Source: Chara braunii (lineage: Eukaryota; Streptophyta; Charophyceae; Charales; Characeae). Taken from it: a stretch of DNA of 25,527 bases. Where the stretch lies: positions 1,518,684 through 1,544,210 of the forward strand of contig BFEA01000167.1 of NCBI GenBank assembly GCA_003427395.1, read 5' to 3'. The first letter of the stretch is position 1; each line of letters opens with the position of its first letter. The notes below the pieces were generated by a model that was not told the origin of the DNA, ran no database searches, and saw only the letters and a program-made list of their open reading frames with translations. Of this stretch, positions 1-9,269 are shown piece after piece. A program made the position numbers and the translations under genes.

Positions 1-424
1 TTCTTTAGGATTAGTATGGTGTCTGAACCCACTAGGTACTGCATCTGCGGTTTCGGAGGGTGTCCCCTGCCTCAGGCCTGGGCACAGGCATCAGCGTGTG
101 TTCAACAATGTCGTCAATGTCCACTTGTCCGTCCATGGTTGGGGGCAGCATTCGCCTGGAGGGAAACTGTTCTGTTTCAGCGAAAGGTGCCAACTTGGAT
201 GCGTGGAAAACAGGGTGTGTGCTGAGGTGACCAGGGATGCGAATATATGATGGGCCATTGGGTTGATCTCCTACTATGTCCAGAATTTCCCAAGGTCCAA
301 AGTATTGTGGCATCAGTTTACGTGAGATTCCCAACTCCTGTCCCAATTCAGATGATTTTACCCAGACCCGTTCACCTACCTGGAATGCAGACAGTCGTCT
401 GTGTCTGTTCTCAAATGCAACCAT
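1..424 (-). pseudogene. Integrase C-terminal domain and chromodomain remnant
   Basis: A 130-codon open stretch (424-32) matches the C-terminal, SH3-like part of a chromovirus integrase: a basic start, then VGERVWVKSSEL, a YFGPWEIL segment, and HPVFHASKLAPF, which is the usual end of this domain. After it comes DIDDIVEH, the type of start seen in chromodomains. In positions 1-60 a frame change leads to FRHHTNPKE, resembling the later part of a divergent chromodomain. Chromodomains bind modified histone tails and steer integration. The domain is cut by a frameshift near position 50 and by the window edge. Confidence 0.75.
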
Positions 425-1361
425 GACATCTTGAGCTTTCTTGATGTGCTCTACAGCCTACTGCAGCATATGTTCGTACTTGACAGCAGGTGCTGCAGTT
501 GGCTGGTTTTCAGGCAACAGGAAGTCAAGTGCAGATCTGGGCTTCCAACCAAGATGCAGTTGGTTGGGAGTCATGCCGGTAGTGTTGTGCACACTGTTAT
601 TGTACCGGCTGGCGATGAGAGGTAACTTATCACCCCAGTCATCCTGACTTGACTTAATATAATGCCGAAGTAAGCGTGCACTACCCAGTTCATCTGTTCG
701 GCCTGGCCATTTGACTAAGGGGGGTTACCTGATGTCATCTGCACGCGGGTGTCCATCTGTTGGGCTGTACTTCGCCACAGTTCGCTATTGAATCAAGCAT
801 CCCTGTTGCTCGCAATAGACTTAGGGAGACCGAAGTCACGTCCCCAGTTGTCCATAAATAGCTTGATGACGTGGTCAGTCCTAGCTATGTCAGGCGATTA
901 GTTTAGCATACTTTGTGAACCTGTCCACAATGACACAGATGTGTCATTTACCGCTCTTGCTGGTCACAACGGTATCCATCAAATCCATGGCACACTTTTG
1001 ACCTGGACCAGCAGGGATGGGCAAGGGCTTAATAAGCCCATGCGGTACCTGCGTAGAAACCTGGCAAGTTTCTACATACTTCTTTGCATCATCCATCATT
1101 GTGGGGCACCAAAATTGCTGCAATAAATTTTGCTTCTGTCTTTTTATAGTCGAAATTTCCGGTTGCATCGTGGCACTCACCTAAAAATGAACTACGCAAA
1201 GGTTCTTTATTTGGAACACAAACGTTTATTCCCATGGAACACAAACGTTTATTCCCAGCCTTGGAACAGCAAGCCGACAACCAGCACAAACTGATCGGAA
1301 GTAGACTTGTCTTTAGCTTCCAATTTGCGGATGATCTCAGACATGACCACGTCCTCTCCAT
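425..1361 (-). pseudogene. Integrase zinc-binding and catalytic core, broken
   Basis: The integrase inserts retrotransposon cDNA into the genome. The zinc-binding HHCC segment is visible around 1100-1200, but the second His is replaced (ECHDATGNF) and the second Cys is lost (CQVSTQ). The first core Asp is visible in the AMDLMDT segment near 970-1000. The second core Asp appears replaced by Asn (SNRD, codon at 805-807). The Glu-containing NGQAEQMN segment lies near 690-715. In-frame TGA stops lie at 944-946 and 793-795, and frameshifts follow at about 690 and 450-650. A 23-bp tandem duplication at 1212-1257 breaks the linker from RNase H. It cannot encode an active enzyme. Confidence 0.82.
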
Positions 1362-1399
1362 AGGCTTCCACCAGACCCAGTTACATCGTTGAAAATCCC

Positions 1400-1847
1400 A
1401 AACTTAGTCACTAGTGCGCCCAGATAGTCTGCCGTATGCGATGGTGCATCAGCCACTTTGTTGTACTCTCCCTTCAGAGGGTCAAGCATGCAATCATACA
1501 TATCTATGACTTCAATCCACCTTTTGAGTGTGTCGGAAAGTACGGGTTGTCTTAATCCAGCGCATCGTCTCATTGTCAGATCTCACATAGAAGAATCTGC
1601 CTAGGAGGTAGTGCCTCCAATGGACCAGCGCTCTATAGAGGGCATAGAGCTCACGCTCATTCGTGGGCTTAGCTAATTTTATAGATGACATCTTTTTGCT
1701 CAAGCACTCGATCAGCCTCAACTTTTTCCCCTCGTTTTGCGCAAGGACCACACCTATGCTGTATTGATTGGCGTCTGTGGTCACAACAAAGTGCTGTTCA
1801 GGATCCGGAATTTTGAGGACTTCATAGTGCGTCATAGCATACTTCAA
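1400..1847 (-). pseudogene. Ty3/Gypsy RNase H domain remnant
   Basis: RNase H removes the RNA strand during reverse transcription. The minus-strand frame 1847-1512 shows FVVTTDANQYSIGVVL (first Asp), ERELYALYRALVHWRHYLLG (Glu) and FYVRSDNETMRWI (further Asp), so the acidic residues survive. The frame then shifts near 1520-1573 and continues as RWIEVIDMYD and YNKVADAPSHTADYLGALV. In the family the latter is normally a VADALSR-type sequence; the Ser-Arg part is damaged here. It lies directly between RT and integrase, as expected. Confidence 0.82.
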
Positions 1848-1883
1848 CGTCTTGGAGGATGCTTCACACTCTTCGGTCCACTC

Positions 1884-2700
1884 TCATGGGGTGTCAAGGT
1901 GCGTGGGGTCAGTCAGAGGGGAGGCTAATGTACTATAATTCTTGATAAACGGGCGGTAGTAGCCTGCCATCCCCAAGAATGACCTCACCTGAGGCCAGCC
2001 ATCTGGGCCAGTCACGTTGCTGGCCACTTTGGCATCATCCGACGTCGATCCATCTGCCAAAATCTCATGACCCAAATACAAAATCTTGGTGCGACCAAAT
2101 TCACATTTCTCCAAGTTAACCTTGTATTGGTGCTGTCTTAGGAGCCCTGGAACTGTTTTCACGTGCTCAATGTGCTCCCCTGCATTCCTACTAAAGATAA
2201 GGATATCTTCGAGGTACACAACGATAAACTTGTCTACATAGTCATGAAAGATCTAGTTCATTGCGTGCTGGAACGTCCAAGGAGCGTTGCATAGGCCAAA
2301 AGGCATCACCACAAACTTGTACGGACCGTACCTGGTTTGAAAGGCGGTTTTGTGTTGGTCCTAAAGTCTGATGATATCTGGACTTCAAGTCTATCTTAGT
2401 GAAGTACCAGCATCCCTGCACTCTATCCAAGAGGTCGTTAGTGCGTGGTAGGGCCTTCGCATTCTTAACGATGATAGCATTGAGGCCCCTATAGTCAATG
2501 CACAACCTTAGTGTTCCTCCTTTCTTTGGGACAAATAAAACGAGCACACAGTATGGGGACGTACTTGGCCGAATCCAGCCCTTCTCTGTGAGCTCCTTGA
2601 GTTGGCGGCGAAGCTCATCTAACACCACAGGAGACATCATATAGATCCGCCCTCTAGGTCCTTTTTTACCGAGGACGACTTCTATCACATGGACAATCTC
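1884..2700 (-). pseudogene. Ty3/Gypsy reverse transcriptase remnant
   Basis: The open part 2688-2242 carries [36 protein letters not shown] and YFTKIDLKSRYHQ, the conserved fingers and palm start including the first catalytic Asp (KIDL). A frameshift follows near 2360. The VMPFG segment sits in another frame around 2300, then comes an in-frame stop near 2255. The second catalytic motif reads YLEDIL (Glu codon at 2208-2210) where active members have YxDD. The part after it (KVNLEKCEFG, YLGHEI, VRSFLGMAGYYRPFIKNYS) is the normal connection region. The YLED change alone should abolish activity. Confidence 0.88.
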
Positions 2701-2939
2701 CCTTTCTACTACATCCCTAGGCTCTTAAAATAGGTATGAATACGACTGCTATCTTTGGGGGTGATTTTATGACCTCCCCTTTCTCAAAGACAAAGGCTAG
2801 GTACATTCATTCCTAGTTATAGAAAGACGACGCGCACATGCAACCATAGTTTTCAACTAGTCTGCTAGCCTTGAACTTTTATAGCCTAACGGTCCTTCCA
2901 TCTGACAACATGTAGATCATCATCTTCGTATCCCAATCG

Positions 2940-3330
2940 AACTGGGCTTAGCAACCTCGAGGTAGTACATGCCTAGCAACACGTCGAAAGGCACCTCGTC
3001 GCTTCGCAACCTCGGGGTAGTACATGCCTAGCAACACGTCAAAAGGCAACTCGAGATTTTGTCTCAGTTCCCCTCCGCCATAGGAGAAGGTGCATACTAC
3101 TTCCTTGACATAGTCCTTTACTATCATGGAGTGCTTGTTGGCTAAGGTAGATGCTACAAATCTGATAAGCCGCTGCACTTGGTTCCCTAAGCGCAACCTA
3201 TCTACACAAGCACGGCTGATGAAGTTTCACGTAAAACCTATGTCTGCGAAGGCGCCAACCGTTCAGCCTCCTACATCGATTTCAACGACGAAGTGTTCAC
3301 CTTTTGGACTTTTGTTCAACATCGCCTAGG
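2940..3330 (-). pseudogene. Retrotransposon aspartic protease remnant
   Basis: The minus frame 3310-3050 has HFVVEIDVGG, then a TGA stop (3263-3265), then TVGAFADIGFT (catalytic Asp codon at 3242-3244, followed by IG instead of the usual TG or SG), a second TGA (3227-3229) and NFISRACVDRL. The later ELPFDVLLGM segment matches the region before the end of such proteases. A 55-bp tandem duplication (2951-3053) repeats this part, and since 55 is not a multiple of three the second copy is out of frame. The protease would normally cut the Gag-Pol polyprotein; this copy cannot. Confidence 0.78.
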
Positions 3331-3589
3331 AGTCTCTAGGGTCCTCTAACCACTCAGTTTCTAACTCGTCTAAGGATTTAGACGTATGCAGTGAACAAAG
3401 CATCGATTTGTCCAGATCTGTCTGCAGGGCGATCATGGGGTCAATAGCCTTGGCCATCGTTTGAAATGGAGAAGGTAAAGTAACCACTTCAACACGAGTA
3501 AGAGCGGCTAACACTCTTACTGGCCCGAGGTGTTTCCCAGGGAAGTGCTCGCAGAAGCACCACCAGAGTTGGAAGATCCAACCGTCACT

Positions 3590-4880
3590 ATTGAGGACGC
3601 GACCTCCTTAGCGACCTGCTTACTCTTGCACTTAGCCATGGTGTGCCCATACTGGCCATAGTTTAGGCGAGCGCCTCACACAACACGGTCTCGCCACACC
3701 TCGTACTCTAGACCAAGCTTCACCCATATGGGTGGTCCTCGGTCACTTTGACCCTTGGGCCGGCCTACCTTCGGTTTCCCGGCCCCCTTACCCTTTTTTC
3801 TAATGGGCGTGGCTACTCCGCCATCAAAAGTCTCCCCAAGCCCATCTATCTATGTTTCTTTCCCAAGATCAGAGAAGTCGTCAATCTTACTTGCTTGATC
3901 ATCGTGGTCAACAAACATGAGATTGCCCTTTTTCCTCCAATCCCGAGGGACCTTCTTCTTCCTCCCATTTACCAGTCCCTGCTGGGCACTCCATAGCATA
4001 GCCTCTATGTCTAGGGCTTTCTTGCTGAACGAGGCGGAGTTATGTACGTGTATGGAGGCCTCATTGACCAACTTATTATTGACATATGTAGGCAGACATC
4101 GCAAATAAGTTGTGAGGAGTACCTGCGGTTCGTACCGCACGCCAGGGATTACAATCAGTCGCTCTACGACGTTTGTTACCTTGCGAACTGTCCGGTATCT
4201 CTTTGATCCTAGACTAGCTAGCGAGTTGGTGGCCTTTTGAGCCCCTTGAGTGTCATGCCACCTGTTGTAGACCATCCGTACAAACTACTCCAATGTCCGG
4301 TCATGTGCCCAACCATCTAATTTCTGACTGTATCCCTGTTGCTGTACTACTCCGTTTAACCATCTGGTTGTAGAAAGGATGCAACAATGATCACTTCTTC
4401 CTCGGTCCTTGTGAGCTTATGCCTTACATAAGTAGGCATAGTCCTCACCCTGACATCAAGGTCCTCTTCCTTCTTCTTGTCGCCAGAGAAGGGTTTAGGA
4501 CTCATCAAGGGTATCTTGGGTGTCCACTGCATGGACTGTACAACACCTTGTGCCTGCTGCATTGTTTGAGAAATTGACGGAGCAGACCGCTCCGGCGACA
4601 TTCGTTGCTGCAACGACACTTGTTGCTGCAGCTGCGGCGAACCCTGTTGCAGATGCTGCTGCACTTGTGGCTGCCCTGTAGCAGCAACCACTAATCGGGG
4701 AAATGACGAAGGCTGCACAAGAATCTGCCCACGACTACCTACTACCTGTGTTGTCACCTGGGGATCCCCAGGGCCTGAGCCGGGGTTGGGGACCCCTGCC
4801 CCCTCGAAATCACCTCTGGCCTTGCCCCACCCCTGCACCCCTGCACCACTATAAAGGACATAAAAATAAAAACACACACA
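3590..4880 (-). pseudogene. Gag remnant with Q-rich N-terminus and lost zinc knuckle
   Basis: The minus-strand stretch 4925-4356 has a Gln-rich part (QVQQHLQQ, QLQQQVSLQQR) and then SPKPFSGDKKKEEDLDVRVR, typical of the segment before the capsid. The stretch 4275-3850 continues the capsid-like part (EPQVLLTTYLRCLPTYVNNK, SFSKKALDIEAM) after a frameshift at 4275-4356. Near 3630-3675 a nucleocapsid remnant reads NYGQYGHTMAKCKSK: His and the last Cys are kept, the first two Cys are lost. The true start is unclear, because the upstream 4865-4900 part is only a CA/TA microsatellite being translated. No host gene is implied. Confidence 0.7.
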
Positions 4881-4901
4881 CACATACACATACACATACA
4901 T
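4865..4901. repeat. CA/CATA microsatellite
   Basis: Short run of CA repeats passing into CATACA repeats just upstream, in element orientation, of the gag remnant. On the minus strand it translates as alternating Val-Tyr and Val-Cys residues, which should not be taken as protein. It has no other visible role. Confidence 0.85.
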
Positions 4902-4925
4902 GAAACGACACAACACAAACAACAC

Positions 4926-6097
4926 GACTACGCTCCTAATCCCTCGGTAGTCATCCCATAACTTTTCGACGCGGAAATTGGACAGGCGTCTCGCGCGAGA
5001 CTTTGTATAAAACCACGCGGACGCAGGGCTAGCTTATGTCGACTCGCAATGCAAGCGTATGCAAGCAGTCACAATGATGGCGTACTATGTAGTACCCATA
5101 CTCATGCGATCCTCGTTAATCTCGAGGGTCGCGTTCGACACTCAAGTGTCGGCTGACACGCGCCTTGAGGGTTAATCTCTCGANGCTGGACAACCACCAA
5201 GTGCGGTTGAAAACCACACCCTCTTCTGCACCCTGCGAAGAGTGGGTTGTACATAGGTTCATACCTGTGGTGGCAATCGTCTCTTATCGCCCTGGAGACC
5301 AGCTCCACCTTCTAGGGCCTGGAGAGAAGTCAAGGGGTTTGACTTTGACGGATGCCACAGACTACAACGTCCAACTATAAAAATTAACAAGCAAAATCAA
5401 TCAAGAACAAACATCCCAACCCTCATATATCAAATCAGAACTCGAGATAAACAACAAAAGAAGGGGGAAACATAAACCCATCAGGTGTGCAGATCGTGGG
5501 ACACATGGTTGTCATTCTCACTGCCTCCAAGGTATGGCCCATATACCAAGCTCCAAAATACTAACCTGCATAAAACACAGACACACATAATAGCCACATT
5601 GCCATACACCAATGTGGTCAACTTTGCTTTTCTCTGTAACTCACACCACGCCTCACACACTCAAGCCTCAGTCATAGTTCAACTTTTCGTAAGTCTCATA
5701 GGTTCTTTATAAGGGCCATTTAAAAAAAATTCGGTTAAAACCCTCAGAGAAACATATCAAATCACAGTGCTAAGGCAATCAAGTTGAGGTACAGATGTAA
5801 ACAAAGTTGTGTCGTGTGTCGACAAGTCGACGATCAACCAACCGACCTGTTATCAGTGATAACAGAAGATGATCCTCGTAGGATCAAGCTGGAACTAGTC
5901 AAAATCCTGGATCGAACGTTCAAAGAAGACCTGTATCATACGGCAGGTCAAAGTCCATGCTAAATCGTCAATGTATGGAGATCAAATCCCCATGACACAT
6001 TCTCACTCAAGACTCTCCTGATAACCAAGCCTAGGTCTGTCTCTAAGCCAGTGCCCAAAGAAAGGTAGACCAATGGCAGAATCTCCCCATATAGAGT
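4926..6097 (-). other. Probable retrotransposon leader between PBS and gag
   Basis: No conserved coding region is visible in this 1.2-kb stretch. It lies between a primer-binding-site candidate and gag of the minus-strand element, so it is best read as its untranslated leader. It holds three self-complementary sites in a row at 5818-5886. An ambiguous base is present at 5184. If the primer-site call is wrong, this is simply unassigned DNA. Confidence 0.4.
5818..5886. other. Three consecutive palindromes
   Basis: Site one is two GTCGAC palindromes separated by AA (5818-5831). Site two has 9-bp arms CTGTTATCA and TGATAACAG around a single base (5847-5865). Site three has 7-bp arms TGATCCT and AGGATCA around CGT (5870-5886). 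Placed between PBS and gag, they could form stem-loops in the genomic RNA. Confidence 0.6.
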
Positions 6098-6115
6098 GGA
6101 TCACCAGAGTCGCCA
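6098..6115 (-). promoter_or_regulatory. Candidate primer-binding site, tRNA-Arg-like
   Basis: On the minus strand the sequence begins TGGCGACTCTGGTGATCC, two bases after an ACA-ending segment at 6118. The plus-strand form ends in CGCCA, as a tRNA 3' end with CCA would. A tRNA with GACTC-type acceptor bases is consistent with tRNA-Arg, the primer class of plant Tat/Ogre Gypsy elements. Chromoviruses usually use initiator Met instead, so either this family differs or the LTR belongs to another element. The tRNA match was not computed. Confidence 0.45.
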
Positions 6116-6129
6116 CCTGTCAAAATATA

Positions 6130-6480
6130 ATCTATCTCCTCTAAACTAAGAAAATTTTGGCTGCGCCTCCTGTAGGAAAAGTGTCTTTTCAGAATTTATA
6201 TCAGCCTAAATATGAAAACAAAAATAATCTTCAACCTTTCAAATTCAAATTTTCTCTAACTCCCCGAATTAGCAAAAATTTGGGCAGCACTCCCTTTAGA
6301 AAAGGGGACTTCCCATATTTTTACTAAGCCGTGTATAAGATTTAGACAGGTTGAAGTTTTGAAAAACCAAAATCTGACTAACTCCTTGGATTTGTAGAAA
6401 TTTTGGCAGCGCTTCCCGTAGAGAAAGTGGCTTACCAAAATTTATACAAAGCCAAATATAACGAAAGATCCCAGAAAATG
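6130..6480 (-). repeat. Three diverged ~120-bp tandem repeats
   Basis: Three segments centred near 6160, 6285 and 6405 share a core of the type ATTTTGGCAGCGCTTCCC, then a TAG-A-AAAG segment and a purine-rich tail with AATTTATA or ATTTTTAC and AAGCC. The spacing is about 120 bp and the copies are clearly diverged. I associate cores of this type with LTRs of plant Gypsy elements, from memory only. Confidence 0.65.
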
Positions 6481-6726
6481 CAAGAATTTATCTAAGTAAA
6501 ATAAAGTTCGCTTAGAAAATGCAGAAATTGAACTAACTCCTATCGCTCTAGCACGTGGCGAGCCTCTAAAGCAACTACCTGTCAAACTGAACCTCAGACT
6601 AAGTAGTAGTCGCACTCAGTCACACCACAAAGGTAAGTACTCTCACCATCCCCAAGTCAACTTAACAGACAATAGTTCATAATCTTTCATGATTTAGCCC
6701 TTTATACCCAGCTTACATAAGGCATA

Positions 6727-7344
6727 GAGTTAGGCCATTCATCTTAGAAACAATGCCAACTCTTTTGCCCTAGTTTATACACGAACAGGTTGCACAACTA
6801 CTTTTCTTTTCATTGGGCATATGACTAAGCCATTCGTCTTAGAAACAATGCTTAGTCGCCCTGATCTGTTTAAATAGCCAAGTTATATATACTTCTCTAG
6901 ACTTCAATCTTAAAAAATGAGCGTAGGACTGAGTCATTCGTCTTAGAAACAATGCTCAGCCTGCTCAGGTTACCTTCAATTATAGTTCTTAGTTATACCC
7001 TCTTAATTTGTGATAAGGCTATAGTCAGACCATTCGTATTAGGAACAATGTCTGGCTAGCCTTGTTCTTATAAACATATACATAAAATTAGAAAATCCTA
7101 TTCCTTTGTTCACATTATAATCCTGTGGCCTCAGACTTAGACCATTCGTCTTAGAAACAATGTCTAGTCTTTGGCTTGAACCTCCCTCAGAACAAAACAA
7201 AAACTTAAACCCCTTCAATCAGGCAGACTCTCAGAAATAAACACAGCAACCAGGCCATTTATCTTAGAAACAATGTCTGGCCCTTCAGAAAACAGCCAAA
7301 TAAACATAGATGTCAGACCATTCGTCTTAGAAACAATGCCTGAC
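6727..7344. repeat. Array of seven hairpins with constant loop and co-varying arms
   Basis: Seven copies of a 19-nt centre, consensus CATTCGTCTTAGAAACAAT, start at 6736, 6831, 6935, 7031, 7143, 7256 and 7319. Start-to-start distances are 95, 104, 96, 112, 113 and 63 bp. Each centre is bordered by arms that pair with each other but differ between copies: GAGTTAGGC/GCCAACTC, GACTAAGC/GCTTAGTC, ACTGAG/CTCAG, AGTCAGAC/GTCTGGCT, AGACTTAGAC/GTCTAGTCT, CCAGGC/GTCTGG, GTCAGAC/GCCTGAC. The ATT and AAT ends of the centre extend the stem past one bulged base, leaving a loop of about 12 nt. Several copies add an outer GGC/GCC pairing. Some mismatches become G-U pairs if the minus strand is transcribed. 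Spacers are unrelated and spacing is not a multiple of three, so it is not a protein repeat. Confidence 0.85.
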
Positions 7345-7360
7345 CCTATAAGACCCGTTC

Positions 7361-7870
7361 AGACTCAAGCAAACTGCCTTCCTCCCAGCCTTCCCTCTGA
7401 TGCAACCCTTTGTTGCGATCTGCTTTCAGACAGATAACAAAACTGAAACTGCCATTGCACATACATTCCTTTACTTAGTTTGGGTTGTGTCCTAAAAGCC
7501 AAACTGAAAGTCAAAATAGGGGTACAAGCAAGATACTCAGTCAAACATAGCAATGAATATGAGTAAGGGTTATAACTGGGTTTATAGAAGGGAAGCAATG
7601 GTTACCTTTCAGTTCCCTGCCTCCAGAACTCCTCCTGAGCTCCGGCAGAGCTCCCGCAATCGGTGGGCTGACTCCCCACAGAGTCTTGCTGCGGTCCTAC
7701 GGGTTGCAATCCCGCTTGCCGCCTTCCTCTCAGAACAGGATTAGACTTAGAGTAAGAAAGGCAGAAGAAAAGGGGTTTCAGACGCTCGAGATACAAGAGA
7801 GGGACAAACTCAACTCCCAGGAGAGGGCCTTGTTGCCTTGATGCTCTTGAGGGCCCCGCAATGGTGGCCA
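7361..7870. other. Unassigned stretch, possible transcribed LTR part
   Basis: On the minus strand an 89-codon open frame runs from 7871 to 7602 and is followed near 7600 by AAGGTAACC, which resembles a 5' splice site. I recognise no protein family in it. It may be a 5' untranslated exon of the minus-strand element or chance. Nothing else is visible. Confidence 0.3.
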
Positions 7871-9249
7871 ATCGTGCCCGGCTTGGTCAATCCATAGTCA
7901 AACCGCCGCAGTCAAAGCCCCCTGACGACCTCCCAATCCACACCAACTACCTCCCTCGCAAAACTCACGGTACAAAAATACTCCGGCCACCTCTCGAGAT
8001 ACGGGCCGTGGACCAAAAAAAAAACACAGCACTCTCAGTTTTTAGTCTGCCGCCACAATTCGGAAACACAGCGGCTCTAATAGAACGTAGTCGCAGCGCA
8101 GGCACTAGCCGTTCGTTCGTTACTGCAGCGCTAGAAGTAGCCCAACCAACAACAACAACCTTAATCCCACAGCGGAGCTTCAACAACAACCTTAAAACAC
8201 AGCAGCCGCCTAAGCCTACAACAGCCCCGCTGGCCGAGGTTCAACGTGAGCACACAGGCTGTGCTCCAGCACGATAGTAATTGGCTGCATCAACAACACG
8301 GCAGCCTACAGGATGCACCCGGAGGGCACGACTAGCGGCGGGACGGCCCGACAACGAGACCGGGAAGCGTGGGACAATATTAGCAACACGGCCATGCCGT
8401 CCATCGAACACATCAGCCCGCCAAGAACCATATGCAAGCCAGCGGTAGACAGGCAGCAGGGCAGCAACGGGACACAGGTAAGGGTGCCCGTCCGTCATCA
8501 CCTACAGGCAAAACAGACACTCCAAACCGGGCGACCCCTATCTCAAGCGGACAGCAGCCTCTCGATCCCGCTCCCCTCTTCGCCCAGGTAAGTGACTCCT
8601 CCCCCTCTGTACGCGCTGCTAGCACCTACTCGTTGCCTGTCTCATGGAAGGTGTGCGCCCTCTTGCCTTGCTTCCGCAACCGAATCCGGCCAGGTAAGTG
8701 CCTGACTCCTTCCCCTCTCTCTCTGAAGACCGTTAGGACGAGCCTAAATCGCTATGAATCGACCTCTATATCACAGTTAGAAACATTCAGTGCCTTGGTC
8801 GTTTTACCCCGGTGCAGCCTACGCGTCAGTTAACTCCTAACTTACTAACCGAGTGCTCAAACTAACACTACCATCATATTCGCCCTATGTCGAAACCCCC
8901 AAACAACATCTTCCCCCGCCCGATTCCGTTGAGGGATGGGCAAGATACAAACTTCTTACTCCCGTTTTTCTTCTTCCCGACACCCTCCTCCATATCCCGG
9001 CGCACCATCTTCTTGTACTATCCTCCTTTTTTCTAACTTTCTATCCAATCTAACTTCGGAATCGAAGTCGCCGATCCCAAAAACCCTGGCTACGAATCTT
9101 TCCTCATCTAATTCTGCTCAGAAATGAGCAAAACGCGTTTGTTTCCTCTTCTCCCTCTTTTCCTTCCGCCATAGCTCTACGCAACACTTTTCCCCTCTAC
9201 CTCATATTCTACTAACCTATCAATGAATCTAACCTCATTATGTAACTCG

Positions 9250-9269
9250 CCCGGGGTCAAAACCCCGGG
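9250..9269. other. Perfect 8-bp hairpin
   Basis: Arms CCCGGGGT and ACCCCGGG enclose a CAAA loop. No T-run follows, so it is not a terminator-like structure. Function unknown. Confidence 0.6.

Larger units (their letters stand above)
1..4925 (-). mobile_element. Degenerate Ty3/Gypsy chromovirus, gag-pol part
   Basis: Reading the minus strand from 4925 to 1, the domains come in Ty3/Gypsy order: gag, zinc-knuckle remnant, protease, reverse transcriptase, RNase H, integrase zinc-binding and core domains, integrase C-terminal domain, start of a chromodomain. This order, with integrase after RNase H, separates Ty3/Gypsy from Ty1/Copia. The coding frame is broken by many stops and frameshifts, and several catalytic residues are changed, so it is a dead copy. 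The 3' part of the chromodomain and the 3' LTR lie beyond the left edge. The probable 5' LTR and primer site lie to the right at 6098 and beyond, but that link is an inference. Confidence 0.88.
6118..7870 (-). mobile_element. Probable LTR (U5/R end), minus orientation
   Basis: The stretch starts with TGTCAAAATAT on the plus strand, i.e. it ends in TTTTGACA in element orientation, directly next to the primer-site candidate. It contains diverged 120-bp repeats and the seven-hairpin array described separately, and no recognisable protein. The outer end is not certain: composition stays unusual up to about 10413, where the minus strand reads TGGTGTATAACTTAC, so the LTR could be as long as 4.3 kb. 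The other LTR lies outside the window, so the boundary cannot be tested here. Confidence 0.35.

Noticed and set aside
6256-6438. Small minus-strand protein with internal repeat
   Set aside because: It is the translation of two of the diverged ~120-bp DNA repeats; frame and stops are not conserved in the third.
6727-7344. CRISPR array
   Set aside because: The repeat has variable, self-complementary arms, spacing is irregular (63-113 bp), and the genome is eukaryotic. There are no cas-like genes.
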